Positions 1 through 8,481 of a stretch of DNA of 64,000 bases are shown here, in pieces. The stretch comes from CAZVNZ01 sp964628515. GTDB taxonomy: Bacteria > Bacillota > Clostridia > Christensenellales > Christensenellaceae. The position numbers and the translations under genes were made by a program. The stretch lies in assembly GCA_964628515.1 (NCBI GenBank), contig CAZVNZ010000014.1, positions 3,805 through 67,804 on the forward strand, read 5' to 3'. How positions within the stretch are numbered: the stretch's first letter is position 1; each line of letters opens with the position of its first letter. The notes below the pieces were generated by a model. It was not told where the DNA came from, did not search any database, and saw only the letters and a program-made list of their open reading frames with translations.

Positions 1-1
1 A

Positions 2-649
2 ACAGAGGGGAATGCTCAAAAAGAAATTCAATGCTTAAATATGCTTTTTAAAAGGCATGTTGATGCCCTGCTTATGTACACACTAAAAAGTAGCGGTTAC
101 GAAAAATTTTCAGATGCAAGCATACCCGTTGTGCATGTAGGCAAAATTTCCGAAGAGGAGATAGACACTTTGGAGGCAGATAATATTGAAGGGGCAAAAT
201 TAGCAACTTCTCACATTATTGCAAAATGGAACAGAAAAATTGGCATAATTACACAAAACCCACCCAAAGGAAGAGAGTTGCTAATAGGCTACAAAACAGC
301 ACTCGAGGAAAAGGAAATAGAGGTGGAAGATAGGTACATTAAGCACTGCAACAACACCTTTGAAGAAGGCTACTCTGCTATGATGCAGCTTTTAGGCGAG
401 GATATAGACGCAGTATTTGTAACGGAAAAACAGGCATCTAAAGGGGCTTTGTTTGCTCTAAATCAACATCACAATAAAGAAAAAATATATTTTGTGGGTA
501 AAGATTTAGACAACACCACCCAAACTTACATAGATACAAGCAGTTTGGCCAAAGGCGCTTGCGAGATAATTTTAAATAAACTGACAAAAAAACAACAACG
601 GCGGATACAGCAAAAGATAATTCCGTATTTAGCAGAAAGGGAATCATAA
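2..649 (+). CDS. LacI/GalR-family transcriptional regulator, 5' truncated by window edge
   Basis: The reading frame is open from base 2, so the gene starts before the window and about 120 residues (DNA-binding helix-turn-helix and hinge) are missing. The 215 residues present are the effector-binding, periplasmic-binding-protein-like domain. The segment FKRHVDALLMYT matches the typical rrvDGiil strand, followed by DNIEGAKLA (DN..GA..A) and RKIGIIT. The C-terminus ends LAERES, like the usual L..R.S ending of the family. It lies 4 bp ahead of the fumarase genes, so it is probably co-transcribed with them. Its effector cannot be read. The internal ATG at base 41 lies in the middle of the conserved domain and is not the true start. 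Confidence 0.8.
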   Translation, partial: TEGNAQKEIQCLNMLFKRHVDALLMYTLKSSGYEKFSDASIPVVHVGKISEEEIDTLEADNIEGAKLATSHIIAKWNRKIGIITQNPPKGRELLIGYKTALEEKEIEVEDRYIKHCNNTFEEGYSAMMQLLGEDIDAVFVTEKQASKGALFALNQHHNKEKIYFVGKDLDNTTQTYIDTSSLAKGACEIILNKLTKKQQRRIQQKIIPYLAERES

Positions 650-653
650 TTAA

Positions 654-1490
654 ATGAAAGAAATAACCGCACAACAAATACAAGCTACGGTATATAATTT
701 ATTTACCGAGGCTTGCATATGCCCAACTCAAGACCTATCAACAGCACTAAAAGAGGCGCACGCAAAGGAAAGTGTGCCACATGCAAAGGAGATACTTTCT
801 CAACTAACCAAAAACATAGAGCTTGCCAAAAAGGAATTTATACCCTCCTGCCAAGATACCGGTATGGGTGTGGTGTTTTTGGAAATAGGGCAAGACGTGC
901 ATATATCGGGGGATTTACACGAAAGCATTAACGAAGGAGTTAGGCAAGCGTACAAGGACGGCTACTTCCGAAAATCCGTGTTAGACCCACTTACACGCAT
1001 AAATACTAAGGATAACACACCGGCGGTGGTGCATACATTAATCACAAAAGGGGATAAACTTAAAATTTCCGTTATGCCAAAAGGTTTTGGCAGCGAAAAT
1101 ATGAGCGCACTTAAAATGCTTACACCGGCGCACAGCCCTAAAGACATTGTGGATTTTGCTGTTAAGAGCGCCCAAAATGCAGGGGGCAATCCTTGTCCGC
1201 CTGTGGTTTTGGGCATAGGCATCGGAGGTACTTTCGAGCATTGTGCATTTATGGCAAAACAGCAACTGCTAAGAAAAATAGGAAGCGTAAACGAGGATAA
1301 AATCTTAGGTGCAATGGAAGAGGAAATTAAAACCAAAATAAACGATTTAAAGCTGGGCGCTATGGGCATGGGGGGAGATACTTACTGTCTTGCTGTGCAT
1401 ATTGCAAAGTTTCCCACTCATATTTCCGCATTGCCTGTGGCAATTAATTTTTGTTGCCACGCACTAAGACACGGGGAGGCAATACTATGA
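654..1490 (+). CDS. fumA: Class I fumarate hydratase (or L-tartrate dehydratase) alpha subunit
   Basis: A 278-residue catalytic subunit of the iron-sulfur hydro-lyase family, which interconverts fumarate and L-malate (or dehydrates L-tartrate) in the cytoplasm. The sequence has the [4Fe-4S]-binding region with SCQDTGMGVVF near residue 65 and the motif GGNPCPPVVLGIGIGG with a following HCAFMAK. The length fits the split two-subunit enzyme of Clostridia and archaea rather than the fused 550-residue FumA of enterobacteria. Its TGA stop overlaps the start of the beta subunit (ATGA), which indicates translational coupling. Fumarase and tartrate dehydratase cannot be told apart by eye; fumarase is the more common role in Clostridia. 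Confidence 0.88.
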   Translation: MKEITAQQIQATVYNLFTEACICPTQDLSTALKEAHAKESVPHAKEILSQLTKNIELAKKEFIPSCQDTGMGVVFLEIGQDVHISGDLHESINEGVRQAYKDGYFRKSVLDPLTRINTKDNTPAVVHTLITKGDKLKISVMPKGFGSENMSALKMLTPAHSPKDIVDFAVKSAQNAGGNPCPPVVLGIGIGGTFEHCAFMAKQQLLRKIGSVNEDKILGAMEEEIKTKINDLKLGAMGMGGDTYCLAVHIAKFPTHISALPVAINFCCHALRHGEAIL

Positions 1491-2014
1491 AGGAATACAT
1501 TCTACCCATGAGCAAAGAGGAGCTTTTAACCCTAAAAGCAGGAGACACCTTAAGTGTCAGCGGAGAAATTTACACCGCAAGGGACGCCGCACACAAACGG
1601 TTGTATAACCTAATAGAAAACAACGAGGAGCTCCCACTAAACTTACAAGACTGTTGGATTTACTACGCAGGGCCCTGCCCTCAAAAACCGGGGCAGATAA
1701 TAAATTCTTGCGGACCTACTACGGCATCGCGCATGAACAAATATGCACCTACCATGTTTGCAATGGGTATGCAGGGTGTTATTGCCAAGGGGGAGTTTTG
1801 CAGAGAGGTAACAGACGCCATTATAGCACACAAAGGGGTTTACTTGTGTGCAACAGGGGGTGCGGGTGCGCTTATCAGCAAATGCGTACTAAAACAGGAG
1901 TTTGTGGCTTTTGAGGATTTAGGCACAGAAGCAATAGTAAAACTAACGGTTAAAGAAATGCCTTTAATAGTGGGGACAGACAGCAAGGGCAACTCGCTTT
2001 TTTCGTCAAAATAA
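1487..2014 (+). CDS. fumB: Class I fumarate hydratase (or L-tartrate dehydratase) beta subunit
   Basis: A 175-residue C-terminal-type subunit of the two-part fumarase/tartrate dehydratase. The start at 1487 is set by the ATGA overlap with the alpha subunit and the GGGGAGG ribosome site just upstream. A longer frame from 1451 would run deep into the alpha gene. Typical motifs are GEIYTARDAAHKRL near residue 25, CGPTTASRMNKYAP near residue 75 and CATGGAGALIS near residue 120. In this family the beta subunit forms part of the substrate pocket of the alpha-beta complex. After the stop come 48 bp to the next gene, without a clear terminator. Confidence 0.88.
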   Translation: MKEYILPMSKEELLTLKAGDTLSVSGEIYTARDAAHKRLYNLIENNEELPLNLQDCWIYYAGPCPQKPGQIINSCGPTTASRMNKYAPTMFAMGMQGVIAKGEFCREVTDAIIAHKGVYLCATGGAGALISKCVLKQEFVAFEDLGTEAIVKLTVKEMPLIVGTDSKGNSLFSSK

Positions 2015-2062
2015 GCTATATTTTAAATTAAGTATAATAAAAAAGTAAAGGATTGAATTAAT

Positions 2063-2782
2063 ATGAGTCTTGTAATTTCATTATCCCTCTTTTTTGCGGT
2101 AGCTGTTATGTTTATTTTGATTATAGACATTTACACTTTATTGTTTAGGATGACGGGGATGTCCGAGGAGAAGGCACGGTTTCAGGTGGTTTCTTTAATT
2201 ACCAACAGCGGTTTTACCACTAAGGAAGCAGAGATGGTGCTTGCTACCATCAATAGAAGAAGGCTTGCAAGGCAGGTTATGCTTTTTGGGTTTATATTTT
2301 CCCTAACCGTAGTTTCTGTGTTTGTAAACGTGGTTTTAACCTTGCCCTACGGCTCCAGAACGGATTTTTGGCAGTTGAGTATTGTTATTTTTGCGGTGTT
2401 TACAGGTTTTTTTATACTTAAAAAAGTGCCTGTTACAAAGGCGTGGCTAAATAGGAAAATAGAAGCAATGGGTATTAGACTGCTATACAAAAATAACGAT
2501 AACCCCATAGTAGTTTTAGACGAGTACCCACGGGGAGTTATTGCGGAAATCACCATAAATAAAATGCCCCATATGCTAAAGCAAAAGTCCATTCAAGAGT
2601 CCAACGTGCGTGCGGACTTCGGCATACACATTATTTTTATTAAACGCTCTGCGGAGGTTTTGGAGGTAAGTCCGGATTTGGTTTTTGAAGTGGGAGACCA
2701 AGTTATTGCTTTTGGAGACGCAAAAAATATTAACAAGGTATTTGCCCACGAAATGCAACATGAGCATAGCAAAAACCACTAA
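2063..2782 (+). CDS. Membrane protein with C-terminal TrkA-C (RCK_C) domain
   Basis: A 239-residue protein with about three hydrophobic segments (roughly residues 3-27, 73-95 and 103-121) followed by a cytoplasmic C-terminal domain of the TrkA-C type. The stretch DLVFEVGDQVIAFGDAKNI matches the end of such domains (l..gD.liv.G....i). TrkA-C domains bind small ligands (nucleotides in K+ channels) and gate transport. The protein is too small to be a complete channel and has no visible selectivity filter, so the transported or sensed molecule is unknown. It ends at an AT-rich terminator hairpin, so it looks like a single-gene or end-of-operon unit. Confidence 0.7.
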   Translation: MSLVISLSLFFAVAVMFILIIDIYTLLFRMTGMSEEKARFQVVSLITNSGFTTKEAEMVLATINRRRLARQVMLFGFIFSLTVVSVFVNVVLTLPYGSRTDFWQLSIVIFAVFTGFFILKKVPVTKAWLNRKIEAMGIRLLYKNNDNPIVVLDEYPRGVIAEITINKMPHMLKQKSIQESNVRADFGIHIIFIKRSAEVLEVSPDLVFEVGDQVIAFGDAKNINKVFAHEMQHEHSKNH

Positions 2783-2825
2783 GCTATATTATTTAAGATA
2801 CATATGTTTTTAAATATCGCCATTA

Positions 2826-2858
2826 AAAATACAATTCTAAAATAATTGTATTTTTTTT
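2826..2858 (+). terminator. Rho-independent terminator after the TrkA-C gene
   Basis: An 11-bp inverted repeat AAAATACAATT / AATTGTATTTT with a 7-nt loop runs directly into eight T residues. It separates the TrkA-C gene from gadB, and argues against starting gadB at the TTG inside this T-run. Confidence 0.75.
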
Positions 2859-2922
2859 GTTTAAAGCAAAAAATAGGGTTTATATATGTTCATCAAAAAT
2901 AATAGGAAAGGAAGTGGTGATA

Positions 2923-4326
2923 GTGTTGCACTACAATACACCGTTTAAAAATCTTAAAATCAGCTCGCCTAATTTAGCCATTTTGGAAGCAGATACCGCT
3001 ATACCAAAAAATAAGTTAAACGAAAAATCCATTCCTGCTAAAACTGCATACGAATTAATAAAAGACCAACTTATAGACGAGGGAAATGCAAGACAAAATC
3101 TTGCTACTTTCTGTGGCACATATATGGAGGACGAGGCAAAACAGCTAATGAGCGAAACGCTTGCTGTAAATGCAATAGACAAAAGCGAATACCCTCGCTG
3201 TACTCAAATAGAAAACTACTGCGTAAACATTATTGCAGATTTGTGGAACGCACCCGATACCTCAAAGGCAATGGGTACATCTACGGTAGGCTCTTCCGAG
3301 GCATGTATGCTTGGGGGCATGGCGCTAAAATTTAACTGGAGAGAAAAAGCGCAAAAGGCAGGCATAGATATTAACGCCAAAAAGCCAAATTTGGTAATTT
3401 CTTCGGGGTATCAGATTTGCTGGGAAAAATTTTGCGTGTACTGGGACATAGATATGCGTCTTGTACCCTTAGACGAGGAGCATATGAGCCTAAATACAGA
3501 TAAAGTTTTGGATTATGTGGACGAATACACCATAGGAGTTGTGGGTATTTTAGGAATAACCTACACAGGCAAGTTTGACGATATTAAAAAGCTAAACGAT
3601 ATTTTGGAAAAATATAACAAAACGGCAAAAGTACCCGTGCACATCCATGTGGACGGTGCTTCGGGAGGAATGTTTGCCCCCTTTGCAGACCCTAAATTAG
3701 AGTGGGATTTTCGCCTTAAAAACGTGGTTTCCATAAATACCTCCGGGCATAAATACGGGCTTGTATACCCGGGCATTGGTTGGATTTTATGGAAAAACGA
3801 GGAATATCTACCCAAAAAATTAATTTTCTACGTTAATTATTTAGGGGGAGAGCAACCCACAATGGCTATTAATTTCTCAAGGAGTGCAAGTCAAATTATG
3901 GGGCAGTATTATATCTTTTTGCGCTACGGTTTTGATGGATTGCAGAAAATCCAAAAGCACACGAGAGATGTTGCCCTACTTATTACAAAAGCAATTAAGG
4001 ATGCAGGCATTTTTGAAGTATATAACGACGGCAGTAACATTCCCGTTGTGTGCTACAAACTAAAAGACCCAACAAAGCACAAGTGGTCGCTGTTTGATTT
4101 GGCGGACAGGCTACTTATGAGTGGTTGGCAGGTGCCGGCATACACCCTACCCGAGAATTTAACAAACGTTGTAATACAAAGGTTTGTGGTGCGTGCGGAT
4201 TTAACCTACAATATGTGCGAAGAATTAGTGGAGGATTTTAACAGAGAGATAGAGTATCTCGAGAAAAATACATTGGTGGACACGGTAAATAAAGGTCAAC
4301 TTAAAAAACAAGGATTTACACACTAA
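2923..4326 (+). CDS. gadB: Glutamate decarboxylase
   Basis: A PLP-dependent enzyme converting glutamate to GABA and CO2, consuming a proton. Start: GTG at 2923, with AAGGAAG at 2908-2914, gives 467 residues, almost exactly the usual family length of about 466. GTG 2917 and TTG 2926 are alternatives. Motifs: TSTVGSSEACMLGGMALK (substrate/PLP region), HVDGASGGMFAPF (PLP-contacting Asp) and INTSGHKYGLVYPG with the Schiff-base lysine. HVDGASGG has Gly where most members have Ala. It is followed by the antiporter gadC 114 bp downstream, so together they form the glutamate-dependent acid-resistance system. Confidence 0.93.
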   Translation: MLHYNTPFKNLKISSPNLAILEADTAIPKNKLNEKSIPAKTAYELIKDQLIDEGNARQNLATFCGTYMEDEAKQLMSETLAVNAIDKSEYPRCTQIENYCVNIIADLWNAPDTSKAMGTSTVGSSEACMLGGMALKFNWREKAQKAGIDINAKKPNLVISSGYQICWEKFCVYWDIDMRLVPLDEEHMSLNTDKVLDYVDEYTIGVVGILGITYTGKFDDIKKLNDILEKYNKTAKVPVHIHVDGASGGMFAPFADPKLEWDFRLKNVVSINTSGHKYGLVYPGIGWILWKNEEYLPKKLIFYVNYLGGEQPTMAINFSRSASQIMGQYYIFLRYGFDGLQKIQKHTRDVALLITKAIKDAGIFEVYNDGSNIPVVCYKLKDPTKHKWSLFDLADRLLMSGWQVPAYTLPENLTNVVIQRFVVRADLTYNMCEELVEDFNREIEYLEKNTLVDTVNKGQLKKQGFTH

Positions 4327-4360
4327 CAAACATACCTCATGTTTAATATAAAACCCATAC

Positions 4361-4402
4361 TCCCGGTTGCCTTGTGTAAGTTAGCAACATAAGGCAATGG
4401 GA
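4361..4402 (+). promoter_or_regulatory. Hairpin between gadB and gadC
   Basis: An imperfect inverted repeat: TCCCGGTTGCCTTGTG pairs with CATAAGGCAATGGGA (one bulge, one G-T pair) across an 11-nt loop. It has no following T-run, so it is more likely an mRNA-processing or stability element, or an operator, than a terminator. It lies 38 bp before the gadC start. Confidence 0.5.
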
Positions 4403-4440
4403 ATAGGGCAATTAAACAAATAATAGTAAGGAGGCTAATT

Positions 4441-5931
4441 ATGAAAAATGCAATAACGGCTAATGCAAAGCATTTAACTATGTTTGGATTCTTTGCACTT
4501 ACAGCCACAATGGTTATGACAATCTACGAATACCCAACATTTGCATCTTCGGGGCTATCCCTTGTGTTTTTCCTTTTGGTTGGAGGTATTTTATGGTTTT
4601 TACCCGTTGCACTCTGCTCTGCGGAGATGGCAACAATAGAAGGTTGGGACAAAGGCGGTGTTTACACCTGGTCGGGTAATTTGCTGGGGGAAAAATGGGG
4701 GTTTGCCAACATATTTTTTCAATGGTTTCAAATTACCGTAGGCTTTGTAACTATGATATACTTTATTGTAGGTGCACTTTCCTACGTGCTTAAATGGGGT
4801 GCTCTAAATACCAACCCTACTATAAAATTTATATTTGTGCTTATAATATTTTGGGCACTTACCCTTTCTCAATTTGCAGGCACAAAACTTACGGCAAAAA
4901 TTTCTAAATTCGGATTTTCTTTTGGCATAATGCTACCGGCAATAGTGCTTATTGTTATGGCAATAGCATTTTTTGCAACGGGTGGCGTAAGTATTATGAA
5001 GATGGACGCAGCCACCATACTGCCCGATTTTACCAAGCTAAATACGCTGGTGGTGTTTGTCTCCTTTATACTTGCCTATGCGGGCATTGAGGCATCTGCC
5101 TCTCACGCAAACGAAATGGTAAACGTAAAAAAAGACTATCCAAAGGCAATAATTCTTTTGGTGGTAGTGGCAATTATTTTAAACACCATTGGCGGTATTG
5201 CAGTAGGCGCAGTAGTGCCGGAATCTCAATTAGGGTTATCCACAGGGGTAATACAAGGCTTTGAGGGCTTAACCAAACACTTTGGTGCAGGGTTTGAGTG
5301 GATAACCGGCTTAATGGCAATACTAATTTGCGTTGGTGTAATTGCAGAGGTTTCCGCTTGGGTGGTAGGACCTTCCTGGGGAATGCAAGAGGCAGGCAAA
5401 AAAGGTTTGTTACCCAAAAAACTCATAGAGGAAAACAAAAAAGGTGTACCCACAAAGTTTTTACTCTTGCAGGGCGTTATAGTTACCGTGTGGGCGGCTG
5501 TACTAACCTTTGGTGGCGGAGGCAACAACGTATCCTTCTTTACCGCAATTTCTCTTACGGTAATAATATATATAGTAGGCTATATAATATTCTTTCTTGC
5601 CTACATTAAACTTGCAAGAAAGCACAAGGACTTAAAACGTGCCTTTGAAATTAAAAAACCTCTAAAACTTATTTTAGCTTTCGCAGGCTTAATAATATCT
5701 GTATTTGCTTTGGCAATATCCTTTGTACCCCCCTCTCAGCTTACGGAAAAAGGCGCTCCGGAGCAATATTTAACAATACTTATTATAAGTTTCGTAATAG
5801 TGCTTATTGTTCCCTTCCTTATATATAAGGTAATGCGCAAGAAAAATCCAATGCCTGAGGATGCACCGGATATTTCTAAACTAAATAATAATAAACACAC
5901 ACAACCATCATCTTCTTCTCCTAATACATAA
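4441..5931 (+). CDS. gadC: Glutamate:GABA antiporter, APC family
   Basis: A 496-residue integral membrane protein with about 12 hydrophobic helices, of the APC amino-acid transporter superfamily. The N-terminal helix contains TATMVMTIYEYPTFASSGLS, matching the start of GadC/YjeM-type carriers, followed by VALCSAEMATIEGWDKGGVYTW. It has the conserved VGPSWGMQEAGKKGLLPK region near residue 320. It sits directly after gadB and should exchange external glutamate for internal GABA. GGAGG at 4430-4434 sets the start. The C-terminal tail after residue 470 is hydrophilic and rich in Asn, Ser and Pro. It has no recognisable plug domain like that of E. coli GadC. Substrate assignment rests mainly on the gadB neighbourhood. 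Confidence 0.88.
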   Translation: MKNAITANAKHLTMFGFFALTATMVMTIYEYPTFASSGLSLVFFLLVGGILWFLPVALCSAEMATIEGWDKGGVYTWSGNLLGEKWGFANIFFQWFQITVGFVTMIYFIVGALSYVLKWGALNTNPTIKFIFVLIIFWALTLSQFAGTKLTAKISKFGFSFGIMLPAIVLIVMAIAFFATGGVSIMKMDAATILPDFTKLNTLVVFVSFILAYAGIEASASHANEMVNVKKDYPKAIILLVVVAIILNTIGGIAVGAVVPESQLGLSTGVIQGFEGLTKHFGAGFEWITGLMAILICVGVIAEVSAWVVGPSWGMQEAGKKGLLPKKLIEENKKGVPTKFLLLQGVIVTVWAAVLTFGGGGNNVSFFTAISLTVIIYIVGYIIFFLAYIKLARKHKDLKRAFEIKKPLKLILAFAGLIISVFALAISFVPPSQLTEKGAPEQYLTILIISFVIVLIVPFLIYKVMRKKNPMPEDAPDISKLNNNKHTQPSSSSPNT

Positions 5932-5943
5932 ATGTATTAAAAC

Positions 5944-5980
5944 AATAAGCATCCCCCGGCTATGCCGGGGGATGCTTATT
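5944..5980. terminator. Strong terminator hairpin after gadC
   Basis: A perfect 17-bp stem (AATAAGCATCCCCCGGC and its complement) with a 3-nt TAT loop. The stem has a GC-rich core and A/T flanks and is symmetrical. It closes the gadBC unit before the next promoter at 6010. Confidence 0.85.
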
Positions 5981-6009
5981 TGTGTGTGCAAGCATTGCCG
6001 TTATTTCTG

Positions 6010-6038
6010 TTGACAAAATATAAAGTAAATGTTACAAT
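6010..6038 (+). promoter_or_regulatory. Sigma-A promoter of the amidase gene
   Basis: TTGACA (6010-6015), 17-bp spacer, TACAAT (6033-6038). It lies between the gadC terminator and the amidase start at 6107. Confidence 0.8.
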
Positions 6039-6106
6039 TATGTTAATTTTATTTCACAAATCACTAATATATGTAAATAAGGCTGTTAAATTACAGGAGA
6101 GTAGTT

Positions 6107-6994
6107 ATGAATACATCACCTAAAAAGAAGTTCACCATAGATATTTGGAAAATACTTACCTTTGCGTGCGCAGGGGTTGCCGTACTATTTGCAGTGCTTT
6201 ACGCAACCCTCCCAAGGGAGCTGCCACCAAGAGAAATTAATATTAATTGGACGGATGCCACCGCACAACAAGCAACGGGGGGCAGTTTAAAGGGCAGAAA
6301 AATTATTGTAGATGCAGGGCATGGAGGTATGGACCCGGGCTCAACCGGCACAGGTACAGGCAGATTAGAAAAGGAAATCAACTTAGAAATTGCAATAAAG
6401 CTCCGTAATACCTTAGAGGGGGAGGGGGCACAGGTAATTATGACACGCATGACGGACGATGCCATAGGCGCCACCAAAGAAGAGGATATGTTAGAGAGGG
6501 AGCGGATAATAAAAACGGCAAAGGCGGATATGTTTATAAGCGTGCATCAAAATCTGTTTGAAAAACCGGAGGCAAGAGGTCCGCAGGTATTTTTTGTGGA
6601 GGAAGGCTCGGTAGGCAAACGCCTTGCGGTAAGTATTCAAGAAATGATGAACGACAGACTGCAAATTGCACAACCACGAATGGCATTACCCGTAGCTTAC
6701 AGACTGCTAAAACCGGGGGCGCAGCCAAGCTGTACGGTGGAATGTGGTTTTATTTCCAATCCCGATGAGGAAAAACTACTGCAAGACCCACAGTATCAGC
6801 AAAAGTTGGTAAATGCCGTAACGGACGGTGTTAAGCTGTACGTAGCAAGGTTTTTGGAAAACCCCGATGCCAATGCGCAAGGCACAGATGGTGCACAAAA
6901 TGCAGAGGGCACACAAGGTGCGCAAAACACCGAAAACCCACCTGCCACAGAAGGAGCTACACAAACCCCAAGTGCTAAATCATCATCACAATAA
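6107..6994 (+). CDS. N-acetylmuramoyl-L-alanine amidase, CwlD-like (Amidase_3)
   Basis: A 295-residue peptidoglycan hydrolase that cleaves the bond between MurNAc and L-Ala. An N-terminal hydrophobic helix (about residues 14-34) anchors it or directs export. The Amidase_3 domain spans about 62-245, with zinc ligands in DAGHGGMDPG (His72), RLEKEINL (Glu88) and ISVHQN (His147), and the catalytic Glu in TVECGFISN (Glu212). After residue 250 comes a low-complexity tail rich in Ala, Gln, Thr and Gly, probably a wall-spanning or disordered extension. CwlD makes muramic-lactam in spore cortex, but I cannot show sporulation here, so the symbol is left open. Confidence 0.88.
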   Translation: MNTSPKKKFTIDIWKILTFACAGVAVLFAVLYATLPRELPPREININWTDATAQQATGGSLKGRKIIVDAGHGGMDPGSTGTGTGRLEKEINLEIAIKLRNTLEGEGAQVIMTRMTDDAIGATKEEDMLERERIIKTAKADMFISVHQNLFEKPEARGPQVFFVEEGSVGKRLAVSIQEMMNDRLQIAQPRMALPVAYRLLKPGAQPSCTVECGFISNPDEEKLLQDPQYQQKLVNAVTDGVKLYVARFLENPDANAQGTDGAQNAEGTQGAQNTENPPATEGATQTPSAKSSSQ

Positions 6995-7011
6995 AAAAAG
7001 CAGGAATTAAT

Positions 7012-7040
7012 TTGTAATACCGCCGTATTTTTGATACAAT
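7012..7040 (+). promoter_or_regulatory. Promoter of the sirtuin-sfsA-bceRS transcript
   Basis: TTGTAA (7012-7017), 17-bp spacer, TACAAT (7035-7040), 35 bp before the sirtuin start and just ahead of its GGAGG site. Confidence 0.65.
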
Positions 7041-7074
7041 ATCAATAATAATTCAAATTTACGGAGGTATTTTT

Positions 7075-7794
7075 ATGGACGGCAAACTACAGCAATTTAT
7101 AGACAACTCTAAAAACATAGTATTTTTCGGCGGTGCAGGCGTTTCCACAGAAAGCGGAATACCCGATTTTCGCAGTGTGGACGGGCTTTACAACACACAA
7201 TACAAATACCCTCCGGAAACCATTGTGTCCCACTCCTTTTTTATGGAAAATACAGAGGAATTTTACAAGTTTTATTTAGATAAATTAATTTCGGACGCAC
7301 AGCCAAACAAGGCACACAAAAAGCTGGCGGAAATGGAAGCAAACCGCAAATTAAGGGGGATTGTTACCCAAAATATCGACGGACTTCATCAAATGGCAGG
7401 TAGCATTAATGTGCAGGAAATCCACGGTAGTGTGCATAACAATTATTGCATGGAGTGCAACACCTTTTATTCTCTTGATGATGTTGTTTTAGGCATTAAG
7501 CAAAGTGGCATACCAAAATGCAAGTGCGGTGGCATTATTAAGCCCGATGTGGTGCTGTACGAAGAGGAGCTTAAAGAGGAGGTAACCACAAAAGCGGTAA
7601 ACCTAATTAAAAAGGCGGATTTGCTTATTGTGGGGGGTACTTCTTTAAACGTATATCCGGCGGCAGGGTTTATTAGCTGTTTTAAAGGGGAGTATTTAGT
7701 GCTAATAAACAACACAAAAACCCCCATAGACACCCTTGCAACCTTAGTAATAAGAGAAAATATAGGGGAAGTTTTGGACGGCATTAAAATTTAA
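7075..7794 (+). CDS. cobB: NAD-dependent protein deacylase, SIR2 family
   Basis: A 239-residue sirtuin, which removes acetyl or other acyl groups from lysines using NAD+. Visible motifs are the NAD-binding FFGGAGVSTESGIPDFR near residue 20, TQNIDGLHQMAG near 100, the catalytic His in IHGSVHNNY near 121, the zinc finger CMECN...CKCGG and the cofactor loop GGTSLNVYPAA near 190. The length is typical for class U/III bacterial sirtuins. ACGGAGGT upstream gives a strong ribosome site. The next gene (sfsA) begins 16 bp after the stop, so they probably share a transcript. Confidence 0.92.
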   Translation: MDGKLQQFIDNSKNIVFFGGAGVSTESGIPDFRSVDGLYNTQYKYPPETIVSHSFFMENTEEFYKFYLDKLISDAQPNKAHKKLAEMEANRKLRGIVTQNIDGLHQMAGSINVQEIHGSVHNNYCMECNTFYSLDDVVLGIKQSGIPKCKCGGIIKPDVVLYEEELKEEVTTKAVNLIKKADLLIVGGTSLNVYPAAGFISCFKGEYLVLINNTKTPIDTLATLVIRENIGEVLDGIKI

Positions 7795-7809
7795 GGGCAA
7801 AAGGGGTTT

Positions 7810-8481
7810 ATGGAATACAACAACATTGCGGAAGGCAGATTTATAGCAAGACCAAACAGATTTATTGCCCATATAGAAATTAATGGCAAAACAGAGGTTG
7901 TACACGTAAAAAATACAGGGCGGTGCAAAGAGCTTTTAGTGCCTAATGCAAGGGTATTTGTGGAAGAATCCCAAAACCCTATGCGTAAAACCAAGTACGA
8001 TTTAATAAGTGTATATAAAGGAAGCAAACTAATTAATATGGACAGCCAAATACCCAACAAAGTGTTTTGCGAGTGGGCAAAAAAGGAATGGCAACCGGAT
8101 TTTATTAAAGGGGAGGTAACCTACAACAACTCCAGATTGGATTTTTACTTAGAAAAAGAGGGCAAAAAGCAGTTTGTGGAGGTAAAAGGGGTCACTTTGG
8201 AAGAAGAAGGGGTGGCAATGTTTCCCGATGCACCCACACTTAGAGGGGTAAAGCATTTAAAAGAGCTTTGCTTAAGCGTAAAAGAAGGGTATACCGCCTA
8301 CGTGGTGTTTGTAATACAAATGGCGGAGATCATGTGCTTTAAGCCAAACGCAAATACTCACGAGGAGTTTGCAACTGCGCTAAAAGAAGCCAAAAACTGT
8401 GGTGTAAACATACTTGCATACAACTGTAACGTAACAGAAACGAGTATAAATATTAAGGACAAAATAGAGTGCTATGTATAA
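7810..8481 (+). CDS. sfsA: SfsA family protein (sugar fermentation stimulation protein)
   Basis: A 223-residue SfsA homologue. The family has an N-terminal OB-like part and a C-terminal nuclease-like fold. Here the N-terminus EGRFIARPNRFIAHIEING and VKNTGRCKELL are typical, as are RLDFYLE and FVEVKGVTLEEEGVAMFPDAPT (the Glu-Val-Lys of the nuclease-like site). In E. coli it was linked to maltose metabolism, and the family is suspected to bind DNA; its biochemical role is not settled. Its last 8 bp overlap the response regulator gene, so it is transcribed with the two-component system. Confidence 0.92.
   Translation: MEYNNIAEGRFIARPNRFIAHIEINGKTEVVHVKNTGRCKELLVPNARVFVEESQNPMRKTKYDLISVYKGSKLINMDSQIPNKVFCEWAKKEWQPDFIKGEVTYNNSRLDFYLEKEGKKQFVEVKGVTLEEEGVAMFPDAPTLRGVKHLKELCLSVKEGYTAYVVFVIQMAEIMCFKPNANTHEEFATALKEAKNCGVNILAYNCNVTETSINIKDKIECYV

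Noticed and set aside
2857..2922. Longer gadB start at TTG 2857
   Set aside because: It lies in the T-run of the upstream terminator, and the GTG at 2923 gives the family length with a good ribosome site.
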